From assembly GCA_031553005.1 (NCBI GenBank), contig JAVBMA010000065.1, forward strand, positions 1-64,000: a DNA stretch of 64,000 nt. The letters are read 5' to 3'. The position numbers and the translations under genes were made by a program. This DNA comes from RGIG9379 sp031553005. Its GTDB lineage: Bacteria > Bacteroidota > Bacteroidia > Bacteroidales > Paludibacteraceae. This document shows, piece by piece, positions 40,794 through 48,856 of the stretch. The notes beneath the pieces were generated by a model. The model did no database searches. It had not been told where the DNA came from and saw nothing but the letters and a program-made list of their open reading frames with translations. Numbering within the stretch: position 1 is the first letter of the stretch; each line of letters begins with the position of its first letter.

Positions 40794-41594
40794 ATGGGGA
40801 AAACAGAATATAGTTTGAAAGAAAATAGCTTGCCGAAACTGGCTTTTATAGGAAGCGGTAATTTGGCAACGCAATTGGCGCTTTTTTTTTCCGGAAAAGG
40901 GTATCCTGTTTTACAAGTATACAGCAGGACGGAAGAATCGGCTTTGGCACTGGCGCGAAAAGTTAATTGCGCTTATACGACGGATATTTCCGTGTTGGAT
41001 AAGAATGCGGATATTTATATTTGCGCCCTGAAGGATTCAGTATTGCAGGATGTTTTATCGCAGGCATCTTTTAAAGATAAATTAGTGGTACATACAGCCG
41101 GAAGTGTTCCGATGGATATTTTATCATCTTATAGTTCCAATTACGGCGTTTTTTATCCGTTACAAACATTATCCAAGGATAAAGCGGTTGATTTTTCTAA
41201 AGTACCACTGTTTATAGAGAGTAATAACAAAGAGAATTTTTTAATTCTGAAATCGCTTGCCGACAGTGTGAGTGATATGGTTTATGAAGCGACTTCCGAA
41301 CAACGCGTAAAATTGCATCTGGCAGCCGTTTTTGCTTGTAATTTTTCCAATCACATGTATGCCATAGCCGCTAAAATTATCAGAGAAAGCAGCGATTTCC
41401 CGATGGATGTTTTGTTGCCTTTAATTGAGGAGACGGCAGAAAAAATCCGCACCCTTTCTCCCGCCGAAGCTCAGACAGGCCCGGCAGTCAGGTATGATAA
41501 AAATGTGATTGACAAACACTTGGAAATATTGAATCCGGATAAAGATGTGCAACAACTTTATGAGTTGATAAGTAAGCATATTTATAATAATTGA
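40794..41594 (+). CDS. Rossmann-fold/DUF2520 domain protein (oxidoreductase-like)
   Basis: The 266-residue cytosolic protein has an N-terminal dinucleotide-binding fold (PKLAFIGSGNLATQLALFF, with G-x-G-x-x-A/N), a second segment VVHTAGSVPMDIL and YGVFYPLQTLSK. A C-terminal helical DUF2520 domain follows (KLHLAAVFACNFSNHMYAIA). It is related to pyrroline-5-carboxylate reductase and F420/NADP oxidoreductases; its substrate is not known. ATG 40794 is preferred over a GTG nine bases upstream. The stop codon lies inside a REP-like palindrome, and kdsC starts 45 bp later. Confidence 0.86.
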   Translation: MGKTEYSLKENSLPKLAFIGSGNLATQLALFFSGKGYPVLQVYSRTEESALALARKVNCAYTTDISVLDKNADIYICALKDSVLQDVLSQASFKDKLVVHTAGSVPMDILSSYSSNYGVFYPLQTLSKDKAVDFSKVPLFIESNNKENFLILKSLADSVSDMVYEATSEQRVKLHLAAVFACNFSNHMYAIAAKIIRESSDFPMDVLLPLIEETAEKIRTLSPAEAQTGPAVRYDKNVIDKHLEILNPDKDVQQLYELISKHIYNN

Positions 41595-41622
41595 GAGCGC
41601 GACTTTAAGTCGCACTCTCAAT
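41590..41622. repeat. REP-like palindrome, copy 3
   Basis: ATTGAGAGCGCGACTT and AAGTCGCACTCTCAAT (one mismatch, at the same position as copy 1) flank one T. It overlaps the stop codon of the DUF2520 gene and separates it from kdsC. Confidence 0.82.
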
Positions 41623-41638
41623 AGAGCTCAATTAAAAT

Positions 41639-42163
41639 ATGAAGAATTTTAAAGAAAATCTGAAAGAAATTAAAGCGTTTGCTTTTGATGTGGATGGAGT
41701 TCTTTCTTCGGATAGTGTATCTTTGCATCCCAATGGCGAGCCGATGCGTGTAGTCAATATTAAGGACGGCTATGCATTGCAGCACGCGGTAAAAAAAGGT
41801 TATCCGGTTGCCATTATTACCGGAGCAAAGACGGAGGCTGTGCGTATTCGTTTTGCCGGATTGGGAATAAAGGATATATATATGGCATCTTGTTATAAAA
41901 TGAAAGATTTTGAAGATTTTGCCGCAAAACACGGTTTACAATTTTCAGATATTCTATATATGGGCGACGATATTCCCGATTATCAAGTTATGAAGAAGTG
42001 CGGTTTTCCATGTTGCCCAAGCGACGCTGTTCCTGAAATCAAAGAGGTATCCTGTTATATTTCTCCTAAAGAAGGAGGAATGGGCTGCGGAAGAGATGTG
42101 ATTGAACAGGTGCTGAAAGCGCAGGATAAGTGGATGGATAATCATGAGGCTTTTGGGTGGTGA
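41639..42163 (+). CDS. kdsC: KDO 8-phosphate phosphatase
   Basis: This HAD enzyme removes phosphate from KDO-8-P in the synthesis of the LPS inner-core sugar. The 174-residue product has no cap domain and the motifs FDVDGVLSSDSV (nucleophile Asp), IITGAKTEAVRIR, YMGDDIPDYQVM and the C-terminal GGMGCGRDVIEQV, which is family-specific. It is followed by a UbiA prenyltransferase gene. kdsB, the next step in the pathway, is at 46 kb, not adjacent. Confidence 0.95.
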   Translation: MKNFKENLKEIKAFAFDVDGVLSSDSVSLHPNGEPMRVVNIKDGYALQHAVKKGYPVAIITGAKTEAVRIRFAGLGIKDIYMASCYKMKDFEDFAAKHGLQFSDILYMGDDIPDYQVMKKCGFPCCPSDAVPEIKEVSCYISPKEGGMGCGRDVIEQVLKAQDKWMDNHEAFGW

Positions 42164-42247
42164 GTTAAGAAGTGAAAGTTGAAAGGTGAAAAGTGAAAGT
42201 TTAGGAAATAGCATTATAATAAATTATACATTATAAATTTCAAGGAT

Positions 42248-43192
42248 ATGATTAATTACATAAAACTAATTCGGGTACCTAATTTGATTTTTATTATAGT
42301 CGTTCAGTTGCTGATGCATTTTTGCATTGTGACGCCTGTATTGAATACGCATGATGTAGCTCCGTCCATGAGCTTGCTGCAATTGATTCTCCTGATTGTT
42401 GCAACTGTTTTCATCGCAGCGGGCGGATACATCATAAATGATTATTTCGATATGCGTATTGACGAGATAAATAAACCGGATACCCGCATTGTAGGAAAAT
42501 CACTGAGCCGCAAGCAGGCTATGTTTTTTTACCAGGTAATGTCGGGAATAGGGTTAGCTGCCGGATTGTTACTTTCATATTATGCTGAATCGCTTACGTA
42601 TGCGTTTATCTTTTTGATGATACTTGGTCTTCTTTGGTTTTATTCATCAAGTTATAAGCGGCAATTGGTTATCGGTAATTCGATTGTTTCCCTTTTGGCA
42701 GCCATGGTGCCTTTTATTGTCGCATTATTTGAAAACCGTTTTCTTTTTATGGAATATGGACCTTCGGAAGAGCTGATATTCGTTAGTAATACGATTATGA
42801 GATGGCTTGGAGGTTTCGCGTTGTTTGCTTTTTTATGGACTTTCATTCGAGAGATTATTAAAGACATAGAAGATGAAGAGGGAGACCGTGAGATGGAAAG
42901 CCATACTTTTCCGGTGGTGCTTGGGCTTGTAAAAACGAAGATACTTCTTTATGTCTTAATCCTTTTTGCTTTAGGTGTTGGACTCTATATGATTTTATTT
43001 GCAATACCGTTGGGCGGTTCGCTCTCGTGGAGGTTTTACTTGTCGGGTATAGGTATTCCGGCAATTATTTTAATGTACCTTATATATAAAGCGCAGGATA
43101 AAAGTGATTATCACATGGCTTCACATGTAACTAAAGCAATCATGGTTATTGGTACGTTGTATAGTCTTTTAGTGGCATATTTGATGAATTGA
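42248..43192 (+). CDS. UbiA family prenyltransferase
   Basis: The 314-residue polytopic membrane enzyme (about nine helices) transfers a prenyl chain to an aromatic or glycerol-phosphate acceptor. The first aspartate-rich motif is NDYFDMRIDEINKPDTRIV near residue 78 and the second is REIIKDIEDEEGDREM near 205; both bind Mg-prenyl diphosphate. The closest named group is the geranylgeranylglycerol-phosphate synthase-like UbiA proteins of Bacteroidota; the actual acceptor is unknown. Its stop (AAT TGA) is part of TTGAAAGGTGAG of the dispersed repeat. Confidence 0.88.
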   Translation: MINYIKLIRVPNLIFIIVVQLLMHFCIVTPVLNTHDVAPSMSLLQLILLIVATVFIAAGGYIINDYFDMRIDEINKPDTRIVGKSLSRKQAMFFYQVMSGIGLAAGLLLSYYAESLTYAFIFLMILGLLWFYSSSYKRQLVIGNSIVSLLAAMVPFIVALFENRFLFMEYGPSEELIFVSNTIMRWLGGFALFAFLWTFIREIIKDIEDEEGDREMESHTFPVVLGLVKTKILLYVLILFALGVGLYMILFAIPLGGSLSWRFYLSGIGIPAIILMYLIYKAQDKSDYHMASHVTKAIMVIGTLYSLLVAYLMN

Positions 43193-43271
43193 AAGGTGAG
43201 AATTGAAAGGTGAAAGTTTTGGTTGTTTAGAGTTTTACTTTTTTGATAATGATTTATAGATAAAATAATTT

Positions 43272-43428
43272 GGAGGCTGTCTCAAAAGCCTATATTCTTT
43301 ACCGCAAAGGACACAAAGAAAATTCACAAAGTTCACAATATCCTGATAATCAATCAATATTCTTTGTGTTCCTTAGTGTAAAACTTTGTGTCCTTTGTGG
43401 TTAAAAGACTTTTGGGACAGTCTCTTAT
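43272..43428. repeat. Palindromic element F with GAGRCTGTCYCAAAAG ends
   Basis: Left end GGAGGCTGTCTCAAAAGCC and right end (other strand) AAGAGACTGTCCCAAAAGTC are imperfect terminal inverted repeats. Inside each, ACC-G/A-CAAAGGACACAAAG follows. The size (157 bp) and ends suggest a MITE. Its right part encodes the last ~17 residues of the overlapping glycosyltransferase. Confidence 0.82.
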
Positions 43429-44341
43429 TTTTTGCGGCTTCGTTGATTATTCCCAACTTGTATAAGTCGAAGAGTTTTATTTGCGGATGTTTTGATTGTA
43501 GGTTTTTGATTAATATCGTTTTAAAAAGGTTGAAGAATAAGGATACAGCTATTGAAAGATGATTTTTTTGCAATGAAACATAACACTTTAGCAGGTTATT
43601 ATCTTGGATAAATTCTTTTTTCTCGGAGATGCTTTGGTAGATTTTCCATAAATTTCGGACAGAGTTTTCTGTTTTTTTTATGAAAAGGCTGGTTTCGTCA
43701 AGCTCTTTGTGAATAAGCGGATTATCGATGTGTTTTACAAGGATTCCCTTCTTCTTCAGTTCCCAACCGAATAGTGTATCTTCATGGCCATATCCCGAAA
43801 TATTTTCATCGAAACGGATTTTTTCCATGATTTCTTTCCGGATCATAAAGTTGAAAGTCGAAAATGACTTGTTGGGTTGCTTATTCCTTTGCGAAGCGGT
43901 GCGTTGTTCCCTGCAAATTCCGTATCGCCAGCGTAGCAGGTATTTTTTTTCCGGTGGAGCAGGAGTGTATTGGTATCCGCCTATTACAACGTCCGCAGGA
44001 ATTTCACTTAAATAATTTTGAAGATAAGAGGCGTTATTTACTTCCGTGTCGCAATCCATAAAAATGAGATAAGGATACCGGGCTTTTTCAGCTAAAAGGT
44101 TTCGTATTTTAGCCCTTCCTATATTTTCTTCCAATTCAATGTAGATTACACCGGAAAGAAGCTCTGATTTCCTGTTTTCTTCCTGACAGCAGGAGGAACG
44201 GTCGTCAATCAAGAGTATTTCAAACGGATATCCCGCCTGAACGGCTTGACGGTGCAGTTCCGAAACCAATTCCGACGTATCGCAATTATAGACCGGAATG
44301 CAGATTGAGAATGCTATTTTATCTTCCTGTGTATTACTCAT
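43373..44341 (-). CDS. Family 2 glycosyltransferase with repeat-encoded tail
   Basis: The 322-residue cytosolic or peripheral GT-A enzyme begins MSNTQEDKIAFSICIPVYNC, with IDDRSSCC, FMDCDTEV (D-x-D) and FDENISGYGHEDTLFGWEL, which carries the acceptor-site E-D. A further ~100 residues at the C-terminus are helical. The start ATG 44341 overlaps the end of the M16 gene by 8 nt, preceded by GGAGGG, so the two are translationally coupled. The last ~17 residues (LSQKSFNHKGHKVLH) are encoded by palindromic element F, which also supplies the stop codon; the ancestral C-terminus was probably different. Confidence 0.88.
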   Translation of the reverse strand: MSNTQEDKIAFSICIPVYNCDTSELVSELHRQAVQAGYPFEILLIDDRSSCCQEENRKSELLSGVIYIELEENIGRAKIRNLLAEKARYPYLIFMDCDTEVNNASYLQNYLSEIPADVVIGGYQYTPAPPEKKYLLRWRYGICREQRTASQRNKQPNKSFSTFNFMIRKEIMEKIRFDENISGYGHEDTLFGWELKKKGILVKHIDNPLIHKELDETSLFIKKTENSVRNLWKIYQSISEKKEFIQDNNLLKCYVSLQKNHLSIAVSLFFNLFKTILIKNLQSKHPQIKLFDLYKLGIINEAAKNKRLSQKSFNHKGHKVLH

Positions 44342-45641
44342 TTTTCCCTCCGGCAACAATTTCGTAAAACTCGTTAGGATTAAAATACTTAATAGCCAGT
44401 GCTTGTAACTCTTCGGCGGTGGTTGACCTTATAATTCCGGCATTTTTCTCATAAAACGAATAATCGAGGTCATTTGCCAAAAGGGAGATAAACGTATCTG
44501 CCAATCCCAATCCTCCGTCAAACATCCGGATATGTTCTCCCAGCATATAGCTTTTTACCATTTCCAGTTCATCTTCGGGTATTGGTTCAGAGCATAACCT
44601 CTCCATTTCGTTATATACTTCATTAATAAGGGGTTTTGTGAATTCAGTCCCTGTCTGCGAAGAGATATAAAGATGACCTGCATCGAGAAATGTAGTAAGC
44701 CCGGAAGAAATCCCATAAGTGTACCCTTTATCCTCCCTGATATTGGACATCAGCCGGCTACCGAAATAACCTCCAAAGAGTGTATTTAATATCCGGAACT
44801 TATGAAAATCAGGATGTTTGCGGTTAAACATCGGGCGTCCTATCTGCACCGCCGATTGTACGCTGTCAGCTTTCTCAATAAATACATGATGTTTGGGAGA
44901 CGGATTTATCTTGAATTCCGGTTTTTGGATATTGCCGCAAATGTTTTGCCTTGTTTTTTCAAATGTATTTCCGATACAGTCGAGGACGTCAGGCGTAATT
45001 TTTCCGGCAACAATAATTTTACAATTGCCGGTCGTGTAAAATTGCCTGTAAAATTCATTTAACCATTCTGTTTTTAATAAATCAAAATCCTCCATACAGG
45101 CGCTTTTTCCGTAAGGATGTCCGCTTCCGTACAAAGAGGACAGTAGGTTTTTATGAGCAAGGTAGTGCACTTTCTTTTGCTCAACCATATATTGCTGTTT
45201 ACGGGTACTGAGGTAAACTTCAAATTCCTTTTCGGGAAATATCGAATTAAACAGCATATCCTCGGCGAGTCCGATGGTTTGGGGAAGATATTTATTCAAA
45301 GAATAGAGAGTGACGTATGCATAATGGTGTGAACACGAAAGATGTAACCACGACCCGTAAAAATCCAGCCTTTCAGCTATTTCCCCAGAATTCCTGTTTG
45401 TTGTGCCCTCTTTCAACATCTGATTGGTGAACGCGGCAACCAGAGGATGCTTCTGGTAATGGACTCCCGCACGAAACATAAAGTCAATACGTACTACATC
45501 TTCATTTCCAATAGAAAGCGAATATAAGGGAATGCCATTGGATAAGGTATGCAAATCCGCCTTTTGTATTTTGATATCTTCTATGGGCTTTATTTCGGGA
45601 GAGATGCTTCTCCAAACCTCAGAATTATTATATAAATGCAT
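44334..45641 (-). CDS. M16 family peptidase homologue, probably catalytically inactive
   Basis: The 435-residue protein has one complete M16 pair of domains (VRIDFMFRAGVHYQKHPLVA at the start, GGYFGSRLMSNIREDKGYTYGISSG in the second half, a highly conserved region). The zinc motif H-x-x-E-H is replaced: the position reads VAAFTNQMLKEGT, so all three ligands are missing. It resembles the non-catalytic partner subunits of M16 complexes. No signal peptide is evident. It precedes a glycosyltransferase with an 8-nt overlap. Confidence 0.88.
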   Translation of the reverse strand: MHLYNNSEVWRSISPEIKPIEDIKIQKADLHTLSNGIPLYSLSIGNEDVVRIDFMFRAGVHYQKHPLVAAFTNQMLKEGTTNRNSGEIAERLDFYGSWLHLSCSHHYAYVTLYSLNKYLPQTIGLAEDMLFNSIFPEKEFEVYLSTRKQQYMVEQKKVHYLAHKNLLSSLYGSGHPYGKSACMEDFDLLKTEWLNEFYRQFYTTGNCKIIVAGKITPDVLDCIGNTFEKTRQNICGNIQKPEFKINPSPKHHVFIEKADSVQSAVQIGRPMFNRKHPDFHKFRILNTLFGGYFGSRLMSNIREDKGYTYGISSGLTTFLDAGHLYISSQTGTEFTKPLINEVYNEMERLCSEPIPEDELEMVKSYMLGEHIRMFDGGLGLADTFISLLANDLDYSFYEKNAGIIRSTTAEELQALAIKYFNPNEFYEIVAGGKNE

Positions 45642-45675
45642 ATTTAGAATCGGTTGTATTTAGCGTTGTGTTTTA

Positions 45676-45948
45676 TGAGAGTGTGTCAAAAGTTACACTC
45701 AAATTTCAAGAACTTTCAAATTAAAAGTTCTTGAAATTTTTCCTCCAATGATTTAAGTTATCACTTATATTATAAAACTTTGCGTCTTCGCGTACTTCGT
45801 GCGTTCGCGTTTAAGAGCTAAACGCTTGCGTTTTCCTTTTTAATGCAAATACGCGAGGGTCAGAAAGGTGCAAAGTTTTTTATTTAATATCGTAAAGTTA
45901 TAATTTGTAACCTTGAATAAAAATAGAAGTACTTTTGACACTCCCCCA
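45676..45948. repeat. Palindromic element G with GTGTCAAAAGT ends
   Basis: Ends GAGTGTGTCAAAAGTTACAC and, on the other strand, GGGGGAGTGTCAAAAGTACT are inverted. The interior has AAGAACTTTCAAATTAAAAG / CTTGAAA, and reiterated TTCGCG/CGTTTGCGTTTT words like those at 29220-29330. It fills the gap 45642-45952. The ends resemble those of element F (GTCTCAAAAG). Confidence 0.72.
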
Positions 45949-45952
45949 CGAA

Positions 45953-46720
45953 TTATTCTTTATATATCATCCGTTCGGCTTTTATCAAATCTTTCGGTGT
46001 ATCTATGCCGATTGTTTCGATATGGGTAATTCCGACCTTGATTTTATAGCCGTTTTCAAGCCAGCGCAATTGTTCCAGCGACTCCGTCAGTTCGAGAGAA
46101 GATTGCGGCAATTGAGTTATCTCTTTCAATACATCAGCCCGGTAAGCATACATTCCTATGTGTTTATAATAAACATGGGATTTTAACCAATTATCGGTTT
46201 CAGCTCCTCTGTTGTAAGGGATTACCGAACGGCTGAAATACATAGCTTCCATATTTTTATTTACGACCACTTTAGGCGAGTTCGGGTTGAATAGCATTTC
46301 ACTCTTATCAGTTGCAAGAAAGGGTTTTACCAATGTGGCAATCTGGGTTTCGGGATTTTCAAAACAAGCGCAAATACTCTCAATCTGCGAAGGTTGGATA
46401 AACGGTTCGTCACCTTGTATATTGATAATTATTTTTCTGCCGGTTCCTGTTTTTTCGTATGCTTCACGACACCTATCGGTTCCGCTTTTATGGTTTTCGG
46501 ATGTCATTACGACGTTTCCCCCGAATTCCCTTACCGAATCGGCAATACGGATATCGTCCGTAGCAACAAAAACACAATCCAATACTGATGATACCTGTTC
46601 ATATACCCGTTGAATCATACTTTTGTCTCCGATTTTTACTAATGGTTTTCCGGGAAAACGTGTAGAAGCGTACCTTGCCGGAATAATTCCGATAAAATCT
46701 TTAGAAATTTCCTCTCTCAT
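45953..46720 (-). CDS. kdsB: CMP-KDO synthetase (3-deoxy-manno-octulosonate cytidylyltransferase)
   Basis: This cytosolic enzyme activates KDO with CTP for LPS synthesis. The 255-residue product starts FIGIIPARYASTRFPGKPL, the nucleotide-binding R-x-x-S-x-R-x-P-x-K-P motif, and has VFVATDD, NVVMTSENHKSGTDRCREAY, NIQGDEPFIQP and SLELTESLEQLRWLENG, all KdsB signatures. Its leader is the AGTAAACAAG-word repeat also found before holA. It is not next to kdsC. Confidence 0.97.
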   Translation of the reverse strand: MREEISKDFIGIIPARYASTRFPGKPLVKIGDKSMIQRVYEQVSSVLDCVFVATDDIRIADSVREFGGNVVMTSENHKSGTDRCREAYEKTGTGRKIIINIQGDEPFIQPSQIESICACFENPETQIATLVKPFLATDKSEMLFNPNSPKVVVNKNMEAMYFSRSVIPYNRGAETDNWLKSHVYYKHIGMYAYRADVLKEITQLPQSSLELTESLEQLRWLENGYKIKVGITHIETIGIDTPKDLIKAERMIYKE

Positions 46721-46731
46721 TATTTCTTTTA

Positions 46732-46856
46732 AGTTTTATAAAGAATTTATTGTTATGTTTTTAGTAAACAAGTAGACCAGTTATTCTTACTCTTGTTTAC
46801 TCGTCTACTTGTTTACTTTGTCTACTCGATTCTAAATATATCATTAAATCTTATCA
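46732..46856 (-). repeat. AGTAAACAAG-word repeat in the kdsB leader
   Basis: The minus strand reads GATAAGATTTAATGATATAT, then copies of AGTAAACAAGTAGAC, and ends ACATAACAATAAATTCTTTA just 12 bp before the kdsB ATG. Near-identical to 29405-29529, including the first and last ~25 bp. Confidence 0.88.
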
Positions 46857-46873
46857 ATTACTTATTTATGCCC

Positions 46874-47818
46874 TTATGCCTCTGTTTTTTCCTCTTTTCT
46901 TAAAGAGGCTTCTTCCAATATCTGAGCCCTTGATTTACTTTGTGTTACTATATATACCCCACAGAATACTAAAACGGCAGCCACGGCGGTATTCCATCCG
47001 AAACTGTCGATTCCCATAGCCATCGCAACCAAAGAGGCAACCAACGGTTGCAGATAATTGTACATACTCAATGTTGTGGGACGTAATAGTTTTTGTCCCA
47101 CAGGAATGAGCATATATGTAACGAATGTAGCAAGGATAACAACATAACCAATCAGCAAATATCCGTTCAGCGAGATTGCCGTCCAGGAAACAGCCTGTAT
47201 ATCATTCAGGCAGATCGGAAGTGTTACGATAGTTGAGAAAAGGAACATCCATTTCATCAAGGTAACCGGACTATGCTTATTAATTAGTTTTTTGAATGCC
47301 GTCAGATAAAAAGCATAAGCGGTCGAAGACAACAGGCAAAAAATATTCCCCATCATACTTCCGCTGTTATTACCACCTGCATGTATGCTTGTGAATATCA
47401 AAAGGAGAGCTCCACTGGCACCAATAAAAACTCCAACCACTTTTTTCCGTGTAATAGGTTCTTTTTGAAAAATAGCAGAGAGTATCATGGTAGTGATAGG
47501 AGTGAGGGTTACAATGATAGCCGCGTTAATCGGCGAAGTCAAGGATAATCCTTTTACAAATGAGAACTGGTTGATGGCAACTCCCAGCATTCCGGCAAAA
47601 AAAAGCATCATCAGGTCTTTCAAACTCACTTTTTCTTCTTTCATAAAGATAGATGCAATCCAGAATAGCAAGGTCGCTCCCGCCATGCGCAGAAAACTGA
47701 TGCCGTAAGATGTCAATACACCGGACAGTATAGCTTTGGTCAGCGGAGTGTTTAAACCAAAAATAATATTTACAAACAGCATTGTGAGATGCCCTTTGTA
47801 ACTTCGTTCACTTCTCAT
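46874..47818 (-). CDS. EamA family (DMT superfamily) transporter
   Basis: The 314-residue inner-membrane protein has ten predicted helices and the two EamA halves (FVNIIFGLNTPLTKAILSG at the start and LLSSTAYAFYLTAFKKLINK in the second). These transport metabolites, often amino acids or nucleotide derivatives, but the substrate is unknown. TATTTTTG at 47836-47843 (minus) is a -7 box. The gene is single. Confidence 0.92.
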   Translation of the reverse strand: MRSERSYKGHLTMLFVNIIFGLNTPLTKAILSGVLTSYGISFLRMAGATLLFWIASIFMKEEKVSLKDLMMLFFAGMLGVAINQFSFVKGLSLTSPINAAIIVTLTPITTMILSAIFQKEPITRKKVVGVFIGASGALLLIFTSIHAGGNNSGSMMGNIFCLLSSTAYAFYLTAFKKLINKHSPVTLMKWMFLFSTIVTLPICLNDIQAVSWTAISLNGYLLIGYVVILATFVTYMLIPVGQKLLRPTTLSMYNYLQPLVASLVAMAMGIDSFGWNTAVAAVLVFCGVYIVTQSKSRAQILEEASLRKEEKTEA

Positions 47819-47835
47819 TCAACTGAAATTTGTTA

Positions 47836-47843
47836 CAAAAATA
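47836..47843 (-). promoter_or_regulatory. -7 promoter element of the EamA transporter gene
   Basis: TATTTTTG on the minus strand, about 17 bp before the ATG at 47818; no clear -33 box. Confidence 0.45.
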
Positions 47844-48005
47844 GCATTATTTTCTCAGCGTCGCTTTTAATATTGAATAAACGTGGGTCTTACATAAAAA
47901 ACACGATTTACTAAGTAATTGTTTAAATTTCATATTTAAATGAGTTCGACATAATATCCATTAAGCAAAAATCTGAACTGTTCGCATTCTGATTTAATTA
48001 ATTCA

Positions 48006-48013
48006 TATCTTTG
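48006..48013 (+). promoter_or_regulatory. -7 promoter element of the 48.1-kb secreted protein gene
   Basis: TATCTTTG lies 65 bp before the ATG at 48079 and gives a 5' leader of about 60 nt. No -33 TTG at standard spacing. Confidence 0.5.
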
Positions 48014-48078
48014 CGTGAAGTATGACCAAAACGAAATAATGATGAGAAGTATTTACATTCTAATAAATATCCTATAAA

Positions 48079-48693
48079 ATGAAACAGGACAGATATAACT
48101 TTTTATCCCTTTTTTGTAAAGGAAGCAGGATATTTTTATTTCTCCTTTTTAGCTTGCTATCCCATACCACTTTTGCTCAGACCGATTTCTTAGGAATACC
48201 GTCTATTACGTTGGAAAAGCAGGTTTATACGTTGAAATGGTCGGCTAATGTGCGGCGAACAAGAATCATCGAAGAATATCTATTGCCGAAGGAGTCTCTG
48301 ACGAGGTATAACACAAAATTGATATTGGAATATATTCAATCGGGCAAAACAATTGAATATATAGTTGAGGCCCGGTTGGCAGAACTGGCAGAGGGAAAAG
48401 AGAATGGCCGCGTTCTCAGTTATCAAAGATTGGAAAGCGATGTTCCCGGCGAGATTGTCCTCGAATTTATGGTTGGCGATATACGTGGTGGCATTAATTA
48501 TGGCGTTGAATGGAATGTCTATCGTTATATATCCGAAGCCAACGGAGTTTTGCTTTTCATTATGAGTAAACGGGCTTATGAAGAAAAAGGTGTGAACGTC
48601 TTTATGAAAGAGGTAAGCCAAAACCGTTTGAAATGGATAGATTCTATCGTGAATTATAAATTACCCGCGATATCAAGAACAGGTGAAAGATGA
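48079..48693 (+). CDS. Secreted protein of unknown family
   Basis: The 204-residue product has a long N-terminal signal (basic residues, then IFLFLLFSLLSHTTFAQTDF, cleavage after FAQ near residue 36). The mature part contains a repeated amphipathic pattern but no motif I recognise; WNVYRYISEANGVLLFIMSKRAYEEKGV suggests a mixed alpha/beta domain. It precedes a large M16 protease by 163 bp in the same direction, so it may be exported to the same compartment. Its last residues (TGER) and the stop are encoded by the GGTGAAA repeat. Confidence 0.72.
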   Translation: MKQDRYNFLSLFCKGSRIFLFLLFSLLSHTTFAQTDFLGIPSITLEKQVYTLKWSANVRRTRIIEEYLLPKESLTRYNTKLILEYIQSGKTIEYIVEARLAELAEGKENGRVLSYQRLESDVPGEIVLEFMVGDIRGGINYGVEWNVYRYISEANGVLLFIMSKRAYEEKGVNVFMKEVSQNRLKWIDSIVNYKLPAISRTGER

Positions 48694-48856
48694 GAAGTGA
48701 ATTGTTAAATCGACGGAGTCAAAGGTGAAAGTTTGTTTTAGGGATTTAGTATTTTTTATCTTGACTTGTATTATTTTCAGCTTGTTTATTTTTTAGCATC
48801 TCGTAACTTTATACGCTAAAATTCTTAGTGCGATAAACCGTATAATAAAATTTGCA

